DNA of 64,000 bases from assembly GCF_030936135.1 (NCBI RefSeq), contig NC_082637.1, forward strand, positions 45,101,821-45,165,820, read 5' to 3'. Under the pieces are notes generated by a model. It did no database searches. It was given only the letters and a program-made list of their open reading frames with translations, and had not been told where the DNA came from. Positions 1-12,016 of the stretch are shown here, one piece after another; position 1 is the first letter of the stretch, and every line of letters begins with the position of its first letter. This DNA is from Gavia stellata (taxonomy: Eukaryota; Chordata; Aves; Gaviiformes; Gaviidae). The translations under genes and the position numbers were made by a program.

Positions 1-480
1 ATTCGCAACACACCTTACCAAAGTGCCTCGTTAAGGTATTTTTCAGAACAGGACCTCAGCTCCGTACTTGCTGAACCTGCAACCAGATCAAAGCCAAGAG
101 TTTGGATGGCTCTGTGCATCTCCTTCATCTGACCTTTCAGGATTAAAAGCAATGTAGAGACCACAGCTTCACAAGGCAAGTCTGAGAGATATCCATAAAA
201 GGTGCATGTAGGTATGCATTCAAGTTTCCACAAGTCATTGTAAAAGATGTTTATCTATGGTTATTAAGTGCAGAGGCTGGTACTTAGAAGCGCAACTGTT
301 GTATTGGGTTTGCATGGCAAACTTTCGGTATGGGGCGGGGCTATAGGGATGGCTTCTGTGAGAAGCTGCTAGAAGCTTCCCCTATGTCTGATAGAGCCAA
401 TGCCAGCCGGCTCCAAGACGGACCTGCCGCTGGCCAAGGCCAAGCCCATCAGCGACAGTGGTAGCACCTCTGGGATAACA

Positions 481-488
481 TATTTAAG
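481..488 (+). promoter_or_regulatory. TATA-like box of LTR copy 1
   Basis: TATTTAAG lies about 185 bp into the LTR, where a U3 promoter is expected. The same octamer is at the matching place in copy 2 (20829-20836). Activity is inferred only. Confidence 0.5.
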
Positions 489-1184
489 AAGGGGGAAAAA
501 CAACTGCACAACGGCAGCTGCAGAAGAGAGGAGTGAGAACCTGTGAGAGAAACAACTCTGCAGACACCAAGGTCAGGGAAGAAGGAGGAGGAGGAGGTGC
601 TCCAGGCATCAGAACAGATTCCCCTGCAGCCCCTGGAGAAGACCATGGTGAGGCAGGCTGTGCCCCTGCAGCCCATGGACGTCCACGGTGGAGCAGATAT
701 CCACCTGCAGCCCATGGAGGACCCCATGCCAGAGCAGGTGGATGTGCACGAAGGAGACTGTGACGGCATGGGAAGCCTGCACTGGAGCAGGTTTGCTGGC
801 AGGATTTGTGACCCTGTGGGGAACCCAGGCTGGAGCAGTCTGTTCCTGAAGGACTGCATCCCGTGGAAAGGACCCATGCTGGAGCAGTTCGTGAAGAACT
901 GCAGCCCGTGGGAAGGACCCACATTGGAGAAGTTCATGGAGAACTGTCTCCCATGGGAGGGACCCCACACTGGAGCAGGGGAAGAGTGTGAGGAGGAAGG
1001 AGCGGCAGAAACAACGTGTGATGAACTGACCACAACCCCCATTCCCTGTCCCCCTGCACCGCTCGGGGGGAAGAGGTAGAAAAATAGGGAGTGAAGTTGA
1101 GCCCGGGAAGAAGGGAGGGGTGGGGGGAAGGCATTTTAAGATTCTGGTTTTACTTCTCATTACCCTACTCTGATTTTGACTGGT

Positions 1185-1190
1185 AATAAA
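1185..1190 (+). terminator. LTR copy 1 polyadenylation signal AATAAA
   Basis: AATAAA lies in the shared context TGGTAATAAATTAAA, about 190 bp from the 3' end of the LTR, and is conserved in copy 2. It is antisense to FRMD3 and so should not cut FRMD3 transcripts. Confidence 0.55.
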
Positions 1191-2302
1191 TTAAATTAAT
1201 TTCCTCGTGTCAAGTCTGTTTTGCCCATGATGGTAATCGCTGAGTGATCTCCCTGTCCTTATCTTGACCCAGAAGCCTTTTGTCATATTTTTTTCCCCAC
1301 CCCTGTCCAACTGAGGAGGGGAGTGATAGAGCAGCTTGGTGGGCACCTGGTGTCCAGCCAGGGTCAACCCACCACAACAGTCCACTTGCGTTCATGCAGG
1401 ACAAGGGCAACAAATGCCTACACATTTTCATATTATAGTGTGAGCTTCTGAATTTTACAAATCTGATCCTAAACAGCTAATGCTGATTATTTGAAATTTA
1501 TTATCCTGGATAGACTTGGATTAGAAGTCCACCTTTAGAGTCGCTTTAAATATCTATAATAAGGTATAGGAACATGCTGATATCATAAAACAGTATAATT
1601 TGGTCTGGACTGTCATTACTCCTCCCTTCCCTTTTTACCTCACCCTAGCATTGTCCACTACAAAAAATACTTTTTGCAAGTGTTTTTTTAGTGAGAGCCT
1701 ACTTCTTGCCAGAGAATGCTTTTCTTAGTGGGCCAAGAATAGACAAAAGTCTTGTTCCCAGTTAGAGCCCATTGTAGATGATCTTGAGGGGGCCCCTCAA
1801 GCTGTGATGGCCAACTGCAGCTACAAGAACATTGCATGTTCATGCAGAATTTTCTACTAGTGCATGATCTGCGTGTCAGCTTGTCATCTGTCTGTGCAGG
1901 GATCGTAACTGCTCCTAGGAGTGGAGTATGCGCCTGCTAGCACAAGCAGCTCCTCGTGAGGGATGCCTTTGCTGCACCACTGATGCTGCCAGTGCACACA
2001 TTGAATGCTTTTGAACAGGATTCCTTGAACAGCTTCAAGTGAGATGGTCTGACACACACTTGCCTGAGGACAGCTTCTCCTCATAGGGCTGAACCACCAG
2101 AATCTTGAAGAAATCAGGCAGACCAGGAGCTCAATCCAGCTGCTATGGCATAAATTTTACTTCAGTAGAGAATAAGCTTTCTCCAAATGCTCAGTTGTTA
2201 GTATTGCTTATTCAAGTAGCTATGACCTTTCTTTGATGTCAACAGAGAAGCCTCTGTTTGGAAATTGTTTCCAGCTTTAAAATTCTATCTCCTCCCTCCA
2301 CA

Positions 2303-2398
2303 AAGACACACACACACCCCCCCCACACACACACACAGACACAGACACAGACATACACACACAGTCTCTCTCTCTTTCTCTCTCTCTCTTTCTCTTGT
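2303..2398. repeat. Compound microsatellite (CA)n / (CT)n
   Basis: A CA-rich stretch interrupted by a C run and by cacaga units passes directly into a CT-rich stretch. Length is likely polymorphic. The minus-strand reading gives a spurious reading frame of alternating Cys and Val. Confidence 0.9.
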
Positions 2399-5300
2399 TC
2401 GTCTTGAGCGCTCTTTGGTGTGTTACTAAATATAGCAGAAGAATCAAAGAAAATGGTAAACAGTTTGAAATATGAGACTAACAGCATTATATAAATTTCA
2501 GTGTAATGTATTAGAGTTACAAAGAAGAAAAATTCCCTAGCGGCAACAGTATTTTAGAGTCCAATAAACTTTTAGAGTAAATTATCACTTTATAAAAGAC
2601 TTTTGTGACAATCACCCCACTCAGCACCCAAATTCATCTTTACTTGTGTTTCTTCTACAGAAAAGCAGCAAATTGACCATTCTCAAGATAACCCTCAAGA
2701 TTAGGAAGCCCTGATACAGGGCATTTGGAAAGCTTAGCTGTCTTCCTGCAATTCTCTCTCTCAGGAATCAAGCATGATCTCCTGGAAAAGCAAGTCTCTC
2801 TTTGTTTTTTATTTTGGCATAAAGACCTAGTATGTCATGATAGTTGATTTTACCTTGCAACCCCCACCCTCCTCAATACATCTTTCTGACAATCTCTAAA
2901 AAATGCTCAGCTGGTTGGAGCCCTGGTAAGCGCCAGTGCAGTGACCATTTCTAGGGAAAGCATTAGAGGTGAAGATCTAACTGAAGTTACTGAGAGTGTG
3001 GCCTGTAAACTGACTAAACAAAATCCAAATTAAGAATGTAAGGCTTCCTCCCCAGGACTGTTTTAAAAGGTGCTGGACTGTTTGGCGTCAGCATTTTTAT
3101 CTTCAGCACAGACTTGAGGATTCTAAGTACAGAAACCAACCTGGAACCCCTGTAATTCCTAAATATTTTAGTACTTTCCTAGAATTCTAAGTTGACAATT
3201 AGTCTTAGCAATATCTGCTAGCCAACTGACTTTACAACAGAAGATTTCTTATTTTCAGTTCTATTTTCTTTTCCTCCTACCCTCACACTATTTCATGAGG
3301 CTTGCAGAATTGATGGAACTAAAGCAAATGTGCATTCCAGCTGGAAGCTTATAATCACAGCTTTCAAATGACATGCAGTGTTAATCTCCACTCACTCTAG
3401 ATGCAGATGATAGTATCAGCTAGAAGTATGTTCACATTATAATGGCGAAAACATGAGGTAGTAGTCATACTGACCAGTTTTGAAATAAGAGAATTTTCCA
3501 GTGTGTTTATAATTGATTTTCTGACGTTTTGATTATTGAGCCCTTCTCACAGATCTTCTCAGCTGCTTTTAGGAACACTGGAAATCACATGTACAAGGCC
3601 ATTTCTCAGAAAATATGCAATAGCCACTTCAGCCCATGAGACTCTATCAGCAACATTTCCTGTTTCTCCAGTCAAGAGGAGGTATAAAGGGAAATTACTG
3701 GAGCTAAGAAGGAAGATAATGAAATTTGGTTTTTGCTAACATCTCCTGTTAGCAGCTGTAGCTTCTCCTTCTCTTAGATGCAGAGAAGGGAAAGCACATG
3801 TTACTTTAGCAGTAGCAGCAAAGGACTCAACATTTGGCGTTAAAGTAGCACAATGCAGTGCCAGGTAAAGATACCCCAGAAACTCTCAACAGGACTCTTC
3901 TGGCAGAAATCAATGGACTGCTTGGATCAAATCCAAGTTTCTACCACTGGCTTAAAATTAGCTATACCACTCATCTGTCTATGAAGATTCAAGTACCAAC
4001 AAATACTGAACTAAACAGGGTGCCACTTTTGCAGTATACAAACTTTAAGTGTGAGGTGGAGTTTGCAACCGGAAAAGCTAAACACACTTCACCTTGTCAT
4101 TTTAGTTTTTATCAAATTTCTATATCTTTATAACACAGGCTTAACTCACTATCAATATTCAAATTATTTTATTCTCCTTATCACTTTTTACAATAAATCA
4201 CTCAGCTGATTCAATTTTCTTTGGGGGTACAGTACGTCATTTAAAATGCCCTGAATAGTGAGTTCATGAGTCATTGTGTTATGACTCCATAATTAACCTG
4301 TACCATCTTCTCCACAGATTTAACTGGTCACCACACCAAGGCCTTTCAGTCAATCCTAGCAGTATGTATCTTGCCCAGCAAACAGTACTAACCACACCTA
4401 TTGAGCTAAGCAAAAGGAGAACATTATCTCGTGAGAAATAATGATTCAATGAGATTAGTGTTGTCCTTTGACAAGAATTACACAGCAGATGCTGTCTTTT
4501 GCTAACATGCAATTTGGCCACAGTTCAGCTGGTCATGTCTCTGTTTTCCCATATGCTGTATTTTATTTTATGTTTTTGTTAAAGAGAGAGGCTGACAAAT
4601 GCAGAGACTTGACCTGCACAACAGCAGATCTGACCCCTCCAATGGCTGTTGCCATCACCCCTTGCTCCCCACTGTGACAAAGAGAGGCCCAATTCACATA
4701 AGAGAGAGGAGTCAAGTTGACTCTGGGAAAAGGGGCTTCTGAAAATTGCCCTGAAAGTTGCAGCTGAATCCCAGCCAGGCATTTTCACAGCTCTCCCCAC
4801 CTGCAGGAGCAACTTTTACTCCTGTGCTACTGTAGTAGATCGGATCACACAGAGAGGAACGGGTACACAGGAAGCTAAGTGAATTACCTCTTCAAAAAAA
4901 AGCTGAGGACTCAGGTATCAAAAAGCCATTGACCTTCCCCCCAGGCTCATACCATGCATTTCAACTCATGAGAGCACACAAGAAAACAGTGTAACAAATT
5001 GCAGCAATTGTATCCCACCCTTCCCTGAAACCACTTCCAGAAAACAAGCAATAGCACAGCATTTTGTAAGAATTCATCCTAAAAGGTGGTGGAAGTTGCA
5101 TGCACCAAGCACCTCAGGGTGGGCTGGTAGTCTCAGTTTCAAGCCCCTCCTTGTTCAAACGGATGACTTGTCTATAAGGCCACAGCCCATTCAAAAATTA
5201 ACAACAATTACAAGACTTTCTAGCCCTGCCCACGAAGCAGCAAGATAATAGCATTTTCCCAACTGTGTATCCTCCCAGGCAGGTATATAGTCTCTTACAA

Positions 5301-6510
5301 CTTGCATAGACCCCAAAGCCTTTGAAGCACGTCAACAAAATACTTCAGAGCTAACTGGCCACACTGTATAATACATTTTGACACCTACACTAACAGCTAA
5401 TTGGAAGTGAACAGGTGAAGCAAGAAAAATCCATCCCAAGGAGAATGCAGCTCTTGCAAATTAGCAAATGAGCATCAGTGTGTCCCTTTCGAATCCCACA
5501 CTCGATGGCTTGAGGTGACACAGAAAGAAACATTGCCAACAGACAACTAATTAAAAGGAGCAGTAGGAGATGATGCCAGAAAGACAGATCATTTTTTTCT
5601 TATCGAGAACAGGAAACAAGAAACTTTCTTACAAGTCATCTAACCAGCACTGAAATGTTAAATGCAGAAAATGCCAGTAATGCTGTCCTCTCGTAACTGT
5701 TCAGACAACAAAATTCATAGTGTACAAAGCACCTAGTATCCAACATGGGAAGGGAAAACCCCAACAGTCCAGCTATTAAAAAAAATATTTTTAAAAAATC
5801 CGCACTCACTAAGAGAATTTCCATAATATCTATCTGCACTTTTATGAACATGCCATGTAAATTTAGGAAATTGGTTAACATAAAGTTCTGTTACAAAAAA
5901 AGCTGGTTAATTTCTTTCTTAATTGCATAGACAAAGTAAGTTGTACGGACAAAGTTTTCATAAAAAATGTCAATTCATCCGATTTGAAGCTTTGAGGAAA
6001 GTGTTAATGACACCAGCTCTCTCTGTCAAAAGCAGAGAGAAAATCCTGACGTCTCATCACACCAAGACATTCACTGAGAACACACAAGACCTAGGGGAAG
6101 TCCACATTTACCTGAATTATACTGTTTCCCAAGAAAGACAGACCCCAGTTCTCACTGTATTTGTTCATCTAGGATACATCTCATTACGAAGATGAGATTT
6201 ATCTCACCTCTGCTGAAGTTGTACCTAGCTTTTCAAATAAATTCATACATACATGAACATACATGTGTGTGCATGCATGTGTGCAAGCAACAGAAAGGGA
6301 AGGTAACAAAAGCAATAGTATTAATATATCTATATATGTCAATATATCCAAATTTATGACAAACAATTAGGAAATGGGAAGAGACCGCAGCTGAGTTTGG
6401 GAGAGTGGGAAATTCAGCCTAACCCCAAACCCAGTCTTGGGTCAGAGCACCAGGGAAACTTATTGGTACTATTCAGCCCAAGGCTGAAATATGCTGTCCT
6501 CCACACTTCT

Positions 6511-6539
6511 GGGGGGGGGGGGGTGGGGGGGTGGGGGGG
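6511..6539. repeat. G-rich tract, runs of 13, 7 and 7 G
   Basis: Three G runs are separated by single T residues. It is a simple low-complexity tract with G-quadruplex potential on the plus strand, i.e. the non-template strand is C-rich for FRMD3 transcription. Confidence 0.85.
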
Positions 6540-8640
6540 AAGCAGTTAATTCTCTCAGGTTTACCACACAATTGCATATTTGTAAAATTATTTTTAGCTA
6601 GCAGGCTTAATTATGACCCTTTGAAAAGATCCTGAATAAGCTGACAGAAGTTAAAGAGGAAAACAATAAAACTGCAACTGACCATTTGCTATGCTTCTTT
6701 AAAACTTTAAAAGTAGTTAATTTTTTTTAAAATCCAGTGTCTGACCACAGCATTCTATTCTCCATTCTCATTTACTTCTTACTTTTCTTGCTTTATCTCA
6801 CTCATCTTCCCCTTTTCTTCTTTCCATCTTCTCCAAATAAGATTTATCACTAAGAATCATTACAAATTATTAAAAGGGGGCACTACAAAGGAAGCAGAAA
6901 AAATACAGAAGGAAAAAAAAGAGAAGTGAAGGTGACCAGCAGTAAGAGTAGGCTGTAGTTTATTTTCTAACTGTAGCGCTGTAATATGTTGTAAAATGAC
7001 AGCAGTATCTGCCAAGCAGTACAAACACAAATCTAAACCTGCTACATGCACAAGATCCTACATATATTTTGAGGTTTTTTCAAATTAATTCTTCAGTGTT
7101 TTGACGGCAGCAGCTGATGTTGAACAATTCTATTTGCTTACTAGTTGCTGCTGCTTACGGGTTTCTAACATGTTAAACCAGGCATACGATGATTTTAAAT
7201 GGCAGATTCTGGTCCACAGCCAGCTCTGTACTTTGTCAAGGCTCCACCAATGGCCCAGATATGCAACGCCTCTTACATTCTGGCAGAAAATCCTTCCCCT
7301 GCTCTCCCAGGGCTTTGGGAAGTAGCTGCAACGTGCTGCTCCAGTTCCCAATTGCTTAGAAAACATGCAGTGCCCTTTGGTGTTGCAGAGCTAGAGTCAA
7401 CACACAGCAACTACTCCCTGATGCCCAACTTCATGGACAGTGAATTAATCAAGGTCTACTTTCAGCAGACTCAAATTAATTATGTAGTCCTTGTTAACTA
7501 TGATATTCACAGAGTAAACACCTCAATGATCAAGTGAATGTAATTCATAAAATGACTACAGATCATCAAAAGGACACAAAATTTTCACCAAAAGCCTGTG
7601 AATGGAGCTTGTTTGTGAAGTTGATCCTTGCAAGCAATTCAGGTGCTGCATCCAGCCCTCATGAAAGAAACCTTCCTTTGTAATCTCTCTACAAATTGCC
7701 TACTGGGAGACTTTGCATCAAAATAAATAATCTGTCTTCAGTTTTTTAGGGAAGTACAGCTAAGCTTTACAAATGAGTTTGTATGCAGGGAGGAGGAGAG
7801 ATGGGTTAGAGGAAGAGCAAGAATGGGACAGGTTAAAAAAAGCTCAGCTAGTGATAGATTGTACGATCAGTAGCTCCAACTTGAAAAGTCAAGACTAATG
7901 TGCTGAATGAGACAGCAGCAACTGAAAGAAGATGTATTTGTAATTGCAAAAAGCAAAGTCAGGATCAGCCCAGACCCTGCAACTGAGCCAGACGTGTCAT
8001 CAGTTTCCACAACTGGATCAGGTATTCTGTCACCCCGTGCAATGCCTTTGAAAAGCAGGTGCTGTGGAGAGGGGTGCGCTGAAGGGCAATGCAGAATACA
8101 AGAAACACAAGTTTAAGTGAAAATCCTCACCACCTGCACTGTTTAGCAGATGTGGTAAGGGAGGACTAAAGTCACACAGGTTACAGAACTGTCTGTGGGA
8201 GGTTCTCAGTAGACTAGGTAATAAAATATTTACATTTCATACAGAACCAGGATTATGTAAGCATAGACCACATTATCTCACGGAAGAATGAAACAAGCTT
8301 TTGAGCTTGGTTTTACAGAAACAGTTAAATGTATCATTCACCCACAGCTGGGCCAACAGAAGAAAACCACTGTAGCTTCCCTCTGGTCTCTCAGTATACT
8401 ACCACCATGAATACTGAAGATGCCTTCAGTTTCTGATGGCAAACAGTAAAAATCTATTAAAGAAAGAGACCACAACATATTTTCTCAGTCCTTTTTGTTC
8501 TACTGTGGAATACTATTTTCCTCTTTATTTGCTGATTTTCAGAAACATAGAAGCTAGACTATTAGGCTCAATCATGTTTAAGGCTACAAAGGTACACAAA
8601 GTCTCCCTGGCATTCTGAAACTAAATCACAAACAAAGGGA

Positions 8641-8669
8641 AAAAAACCAAACCAAACCAAACCAACAAA
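8641..8669. repeat. (CCAAA)n short microsatellite
   Basis: Three to four tandem CCAAA units follow an A run. Simple repeat with no other evident role. Confidence 0.8.
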
Positions 8670-10442
8670 TCAATCCTGAACAAACACAAAAAAAGCATCC
8701 CGGGAAGCATTCTGGAAGATTTGATTCCTTATCCACTGATTGATCGTAATGGAAAACACAGATCTTGCAATATTACATATGAATGGGAATATTTTGCCTT
8801 TTGTGAAGATATATTCAGCATGTGATTAAAAAAAAGACCACCAATTGAGAGTATCCAAAAAATGGAAAAGCCTAGAAGCAAGTGCCTCTGGATTACTAAA
8901 TTATACAAGCTGGGACTAAATTAGAGAATTGAGATTAATATAACAAGAGTCCATCAGATCTGACCCAAGAATTATCCCTAAAGCGAAGAGGTAAAGGCAC
9001 AATTCAGACTTGCTGAATTTCACCTGTACTATGTTACTCAATTTTTAAGCATTCAGTGTGGCTTAAACCAAAGGACCTGTCCCATTCCTAAAGACCCATT
9101 TACACTCTAAATATATCCCCCAGACACAGAACTGATACTGGTGTGGAAAAACTTCCAAGAGAGATACACTTTTAATTGAAACTAGAAGAATAATACGAAT
9201 CTCACACTGAAAAATATGCTCTATGGATAATTTTTTTGGCAGAACTGGCTCACTACTGTACAATAAAAATGTAAACAGCTTTTACTGTTCAAGCTACAAC
9301 TATACCTTGAGACAAGCTATTGTGACTGGAAAGGAAATACATCAAGTTTGTACTTTGTAACTGGACTACTGCCAGCCTGAACTGTCAGAAATGGCATAAA
9401 TAGGGCTAAAACCTTTATGCACAGCATTTTGTTGTCCCAAAGAAGGAATAGCCATACAATGAAGCTGATAAGGAAACACATAAACAGGAAGGAGTCAGAG
9501 GCAGCTTAAAGGTTTCTACACAAAAAAAACCATCTTGTCCTTGTCCCCTGCATGTGCAGCAGTAACAAAGCAAGCCCTTGGTGTCCCAGCTGCTCACCCC
9601 ATGGACCTATATGCAGCAAGATGTGAGAGCCCCAACCACATACAAACTTCTCCCCATGGACATGCCCATTGCCTACTAGAAGTGTGCAGCCAATTATCCC
9701 TATCCCGTGTAACCCCAGCACCATTCCTAATCAACCCCATCCTTCTCCAAGCTACAGACAAAGCATCCTCTCCTGCCTCAAGGCAAGGAAGCAGCCATAG
9801 CGGAGGCCACCGACCGGTGGCCTGTACTCCTGGTGGCACAGTCACAGGCCACCACCGCCACCTCCCCAGTAGAAGATGCTACTCCTCATCCTCTTTACAC
9901 TTGCATCGGCAGAGGGCTGTGCAAGCAGAAAAGTCCCCGCTAGTTGCCTACTTGCTGCCTGTCCAAAGAGCAGCATCTCCCAGATAGCAGCTTTGAGACA
10001 CCCTGCTGCGCTGGGGCACAAAGGAACCTGCATAAGAGGACATGCGAAGCACCTGCCACAACGCCAAGGCTCCTATTCTGAACACTGCACCGCTAAGAAC
10101 TTCAGCCAGGGCAGAAGCTGGGTCTTGCGTCTCATCCCAGTAGGCAAGACATCCATATAAAGGGGGGGTTGTAAAGAGAGGAAAACACTATCTGAAACAC
10201 TGCTCAGCAATACTACATAGATAGAACGGATTCAGGACCAGAGATGTCAAATGTTTGAAACTTTAATTACACACCAAAAGATAATGGGCAGGAAAGGTTT
10301 CCTTTTTAAACTACCAGCTGGTTCTAGAGTCAAATAATTGAGCTGAAAATTTCTGATGATGATGATAGCAGCTTCTAGACTTCAGGGATTTTCAGGACAA
10401 TCTGAATACACTACCCCTAAATTAAGAAAACTAAAAGCATGG

Positions 10443-10446
<4 letters not shown>

Positions 10447-10476
<30 letters not shown>
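10447..10476. repeat. Poly(A) tract of about 30 A
   Basis: Thirty A residues without interruption, flanked by ordinary intronic sequence. No retroposed gene body or target-site duplication was seen beside it, so it is treated as a simple homopolymer. Confidence 0.9.
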
Positions 10477-10479
<3 letters not shown>

Positions 10480-11956
10480 TAAGCATTACAAAACAATGCA
10501 GTAAAATACAGGCCCTTTACACATATGGCCAAGGCAGACCTCAGTGCAGAACTGCCATACACCTAGGATGTGGGTAATGCTGTGTAACGCTGCTTGGTGA
10601 TGCATTTCTTCCCCGAACTGAGGTGAGTTCCATTAAAAATAAAAATGTCCACAAGCGATGCAGACACTGCTTCTGCTTTTCTCCCCTTAGGCACATATGC
10701 CTTCTTTAAAATAAATAAAAATAGGTATGTACTAAAAAAAGATGAATGCACAAATAAATACATGCTTTTACAGCTAAGTAATTAAATGCATTCATTCCCA
10801 TCTACCTAAAAACCTTTGCTGACTCAAGGACATCCTCTGTGACCAGTAATTCAATCTTTAGTATTATTATGTAGCATTCAGCGAATCACTCAACAGAAAT
10901 CAGAAAAACCTTCATAATAATCCCTTCTATAAATTGTGTTTCATGACAGATTGCATGCCCCCAAATTTCCCTCTCTTCAATTGAAATATGTGTTTACAGT
11001 CTCCCTTTTAAATAATACACTTTACTTAGCTGTTTTATACAGGATAAATCAGGCTTATGTGACTGAAAATTGCAGAAGCTAGGTATCTGCTCTTGAAATA
11101 ATTACAAAAATTCATATCCTTAATGGGCTTGATTCTTTCCAGCTACTTCATAAGCAGAGTAAGACTTGTATCTCCAGAAACACTGATGTCCTATTCTCAG
11201 AACATTATTTATTGTTAAAAAGAATTTCCAACCCAATGCTGTCTCTTTCCTTCAAAATGCTTTCAAACATCACTTTGTTGTGATAAAAAGAAGACAATAC
11301 AAAGTCAGGACTGTCACACTTTTGTGACCCTTCTGCAAAGAAAAATTACCTACACTGAAAAATCTATTTCAGTAAATGTGAATACTTGAGACCTTTATAT
11401 TTGTCTCCTCCTAAGCACAATAATTCTAAAAAACAACACACAGCCTTGTAAGTTCCCTTTAAATTGATAATTCACTCTGGTTTACAGACCAGTGGTGGGA
11501 CTGTGCAGGAACAGAAAGCAATACAGTGGCACAGTCAGCATACAAGCCCAGCAGTTCACAGCCCTGTCTTACTCTGCGCTGTACGACCAGTGCCAAGCTG
11601 AGGTTCACATTTAGAGGCAGAATTTAGCCCTCAACATAAACTGCAAAGGTGAAAACGTTTACAAAAACCACTCATCAGGCACATTTTACAGTAGCAGGGA
11701 AGGATATTCAGCTCTAAACTAGTCGGGATTTTTGCTTGCTTAGTCTTGCCAGTAAAACCTGAAGCCAAACTGGCACTGCAGCCATTATGCGCATTGAAAA
11801 CCACTGCAGAAGTATGCTGGATTTACAGTAGCAACCAGTAAACCACTGACAGGCAAAATAAACAATTAGATTTTAATATTTGTGCTTTTTTATTTAAATT
11901 AATTGTCTTTAGTTGATAATCCTTGAAAATGTTAACCAACATAACCATACCATTGT

Positions 11957-12016
11957 ACTAAGTATACATTCATTATTACTTAAGCCACTAAGTATACATT
12001 CATTATTACTTAAGCC
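11957..12016. repeat. Perfect 30 bp tandem duplication, two copies
   Basis: The 30 bp unit beginning ACTAAGTATACATTCATTAT occurs twice head to tail (11957-11986 and 11987-12016) without a mismatch. Its identity in an otherwise unique AT-rich intron suggests a recent slippage event; it may vary between individuals. Confidence 0.93.

Larger units (their letters stand above)
297..1379 (+). mobile_element. Solo LTR of an avian endogenous retrovirus, copy 1
   Basis: The element starts TGTTGT and ends ACAACA, a perfect 6 bp terminal inverted repeat with the TG...CA ends typical of LTRs. It carries a TATA-like TATTTAAG at 481 and an AATAAA at 1185-1190, so U3, R and U5 can be roughly placed. It aligns by eye along its whole length with 20645-21777. 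The middle (about 660-990) is built of imperfect ~46-50 bp repeats around the motif CTGGAGCAG, which keeps several frames open on both strands; none resembles a protein. No gag, pol or env lies beside it, so it is a solo LTR. Flanks (cgcaac/gtccac) give no clean target-site duplication. The family name is not assigned. Confidence 0.85.

Noticed and set aside
9535-9987. 150-codon plus-strand frame
   Set aside because: It does not start with a supported exon border and matches nothing I know. The competing frames on the minus strand are of similar length, as expected for a locally GC-richer stretch.
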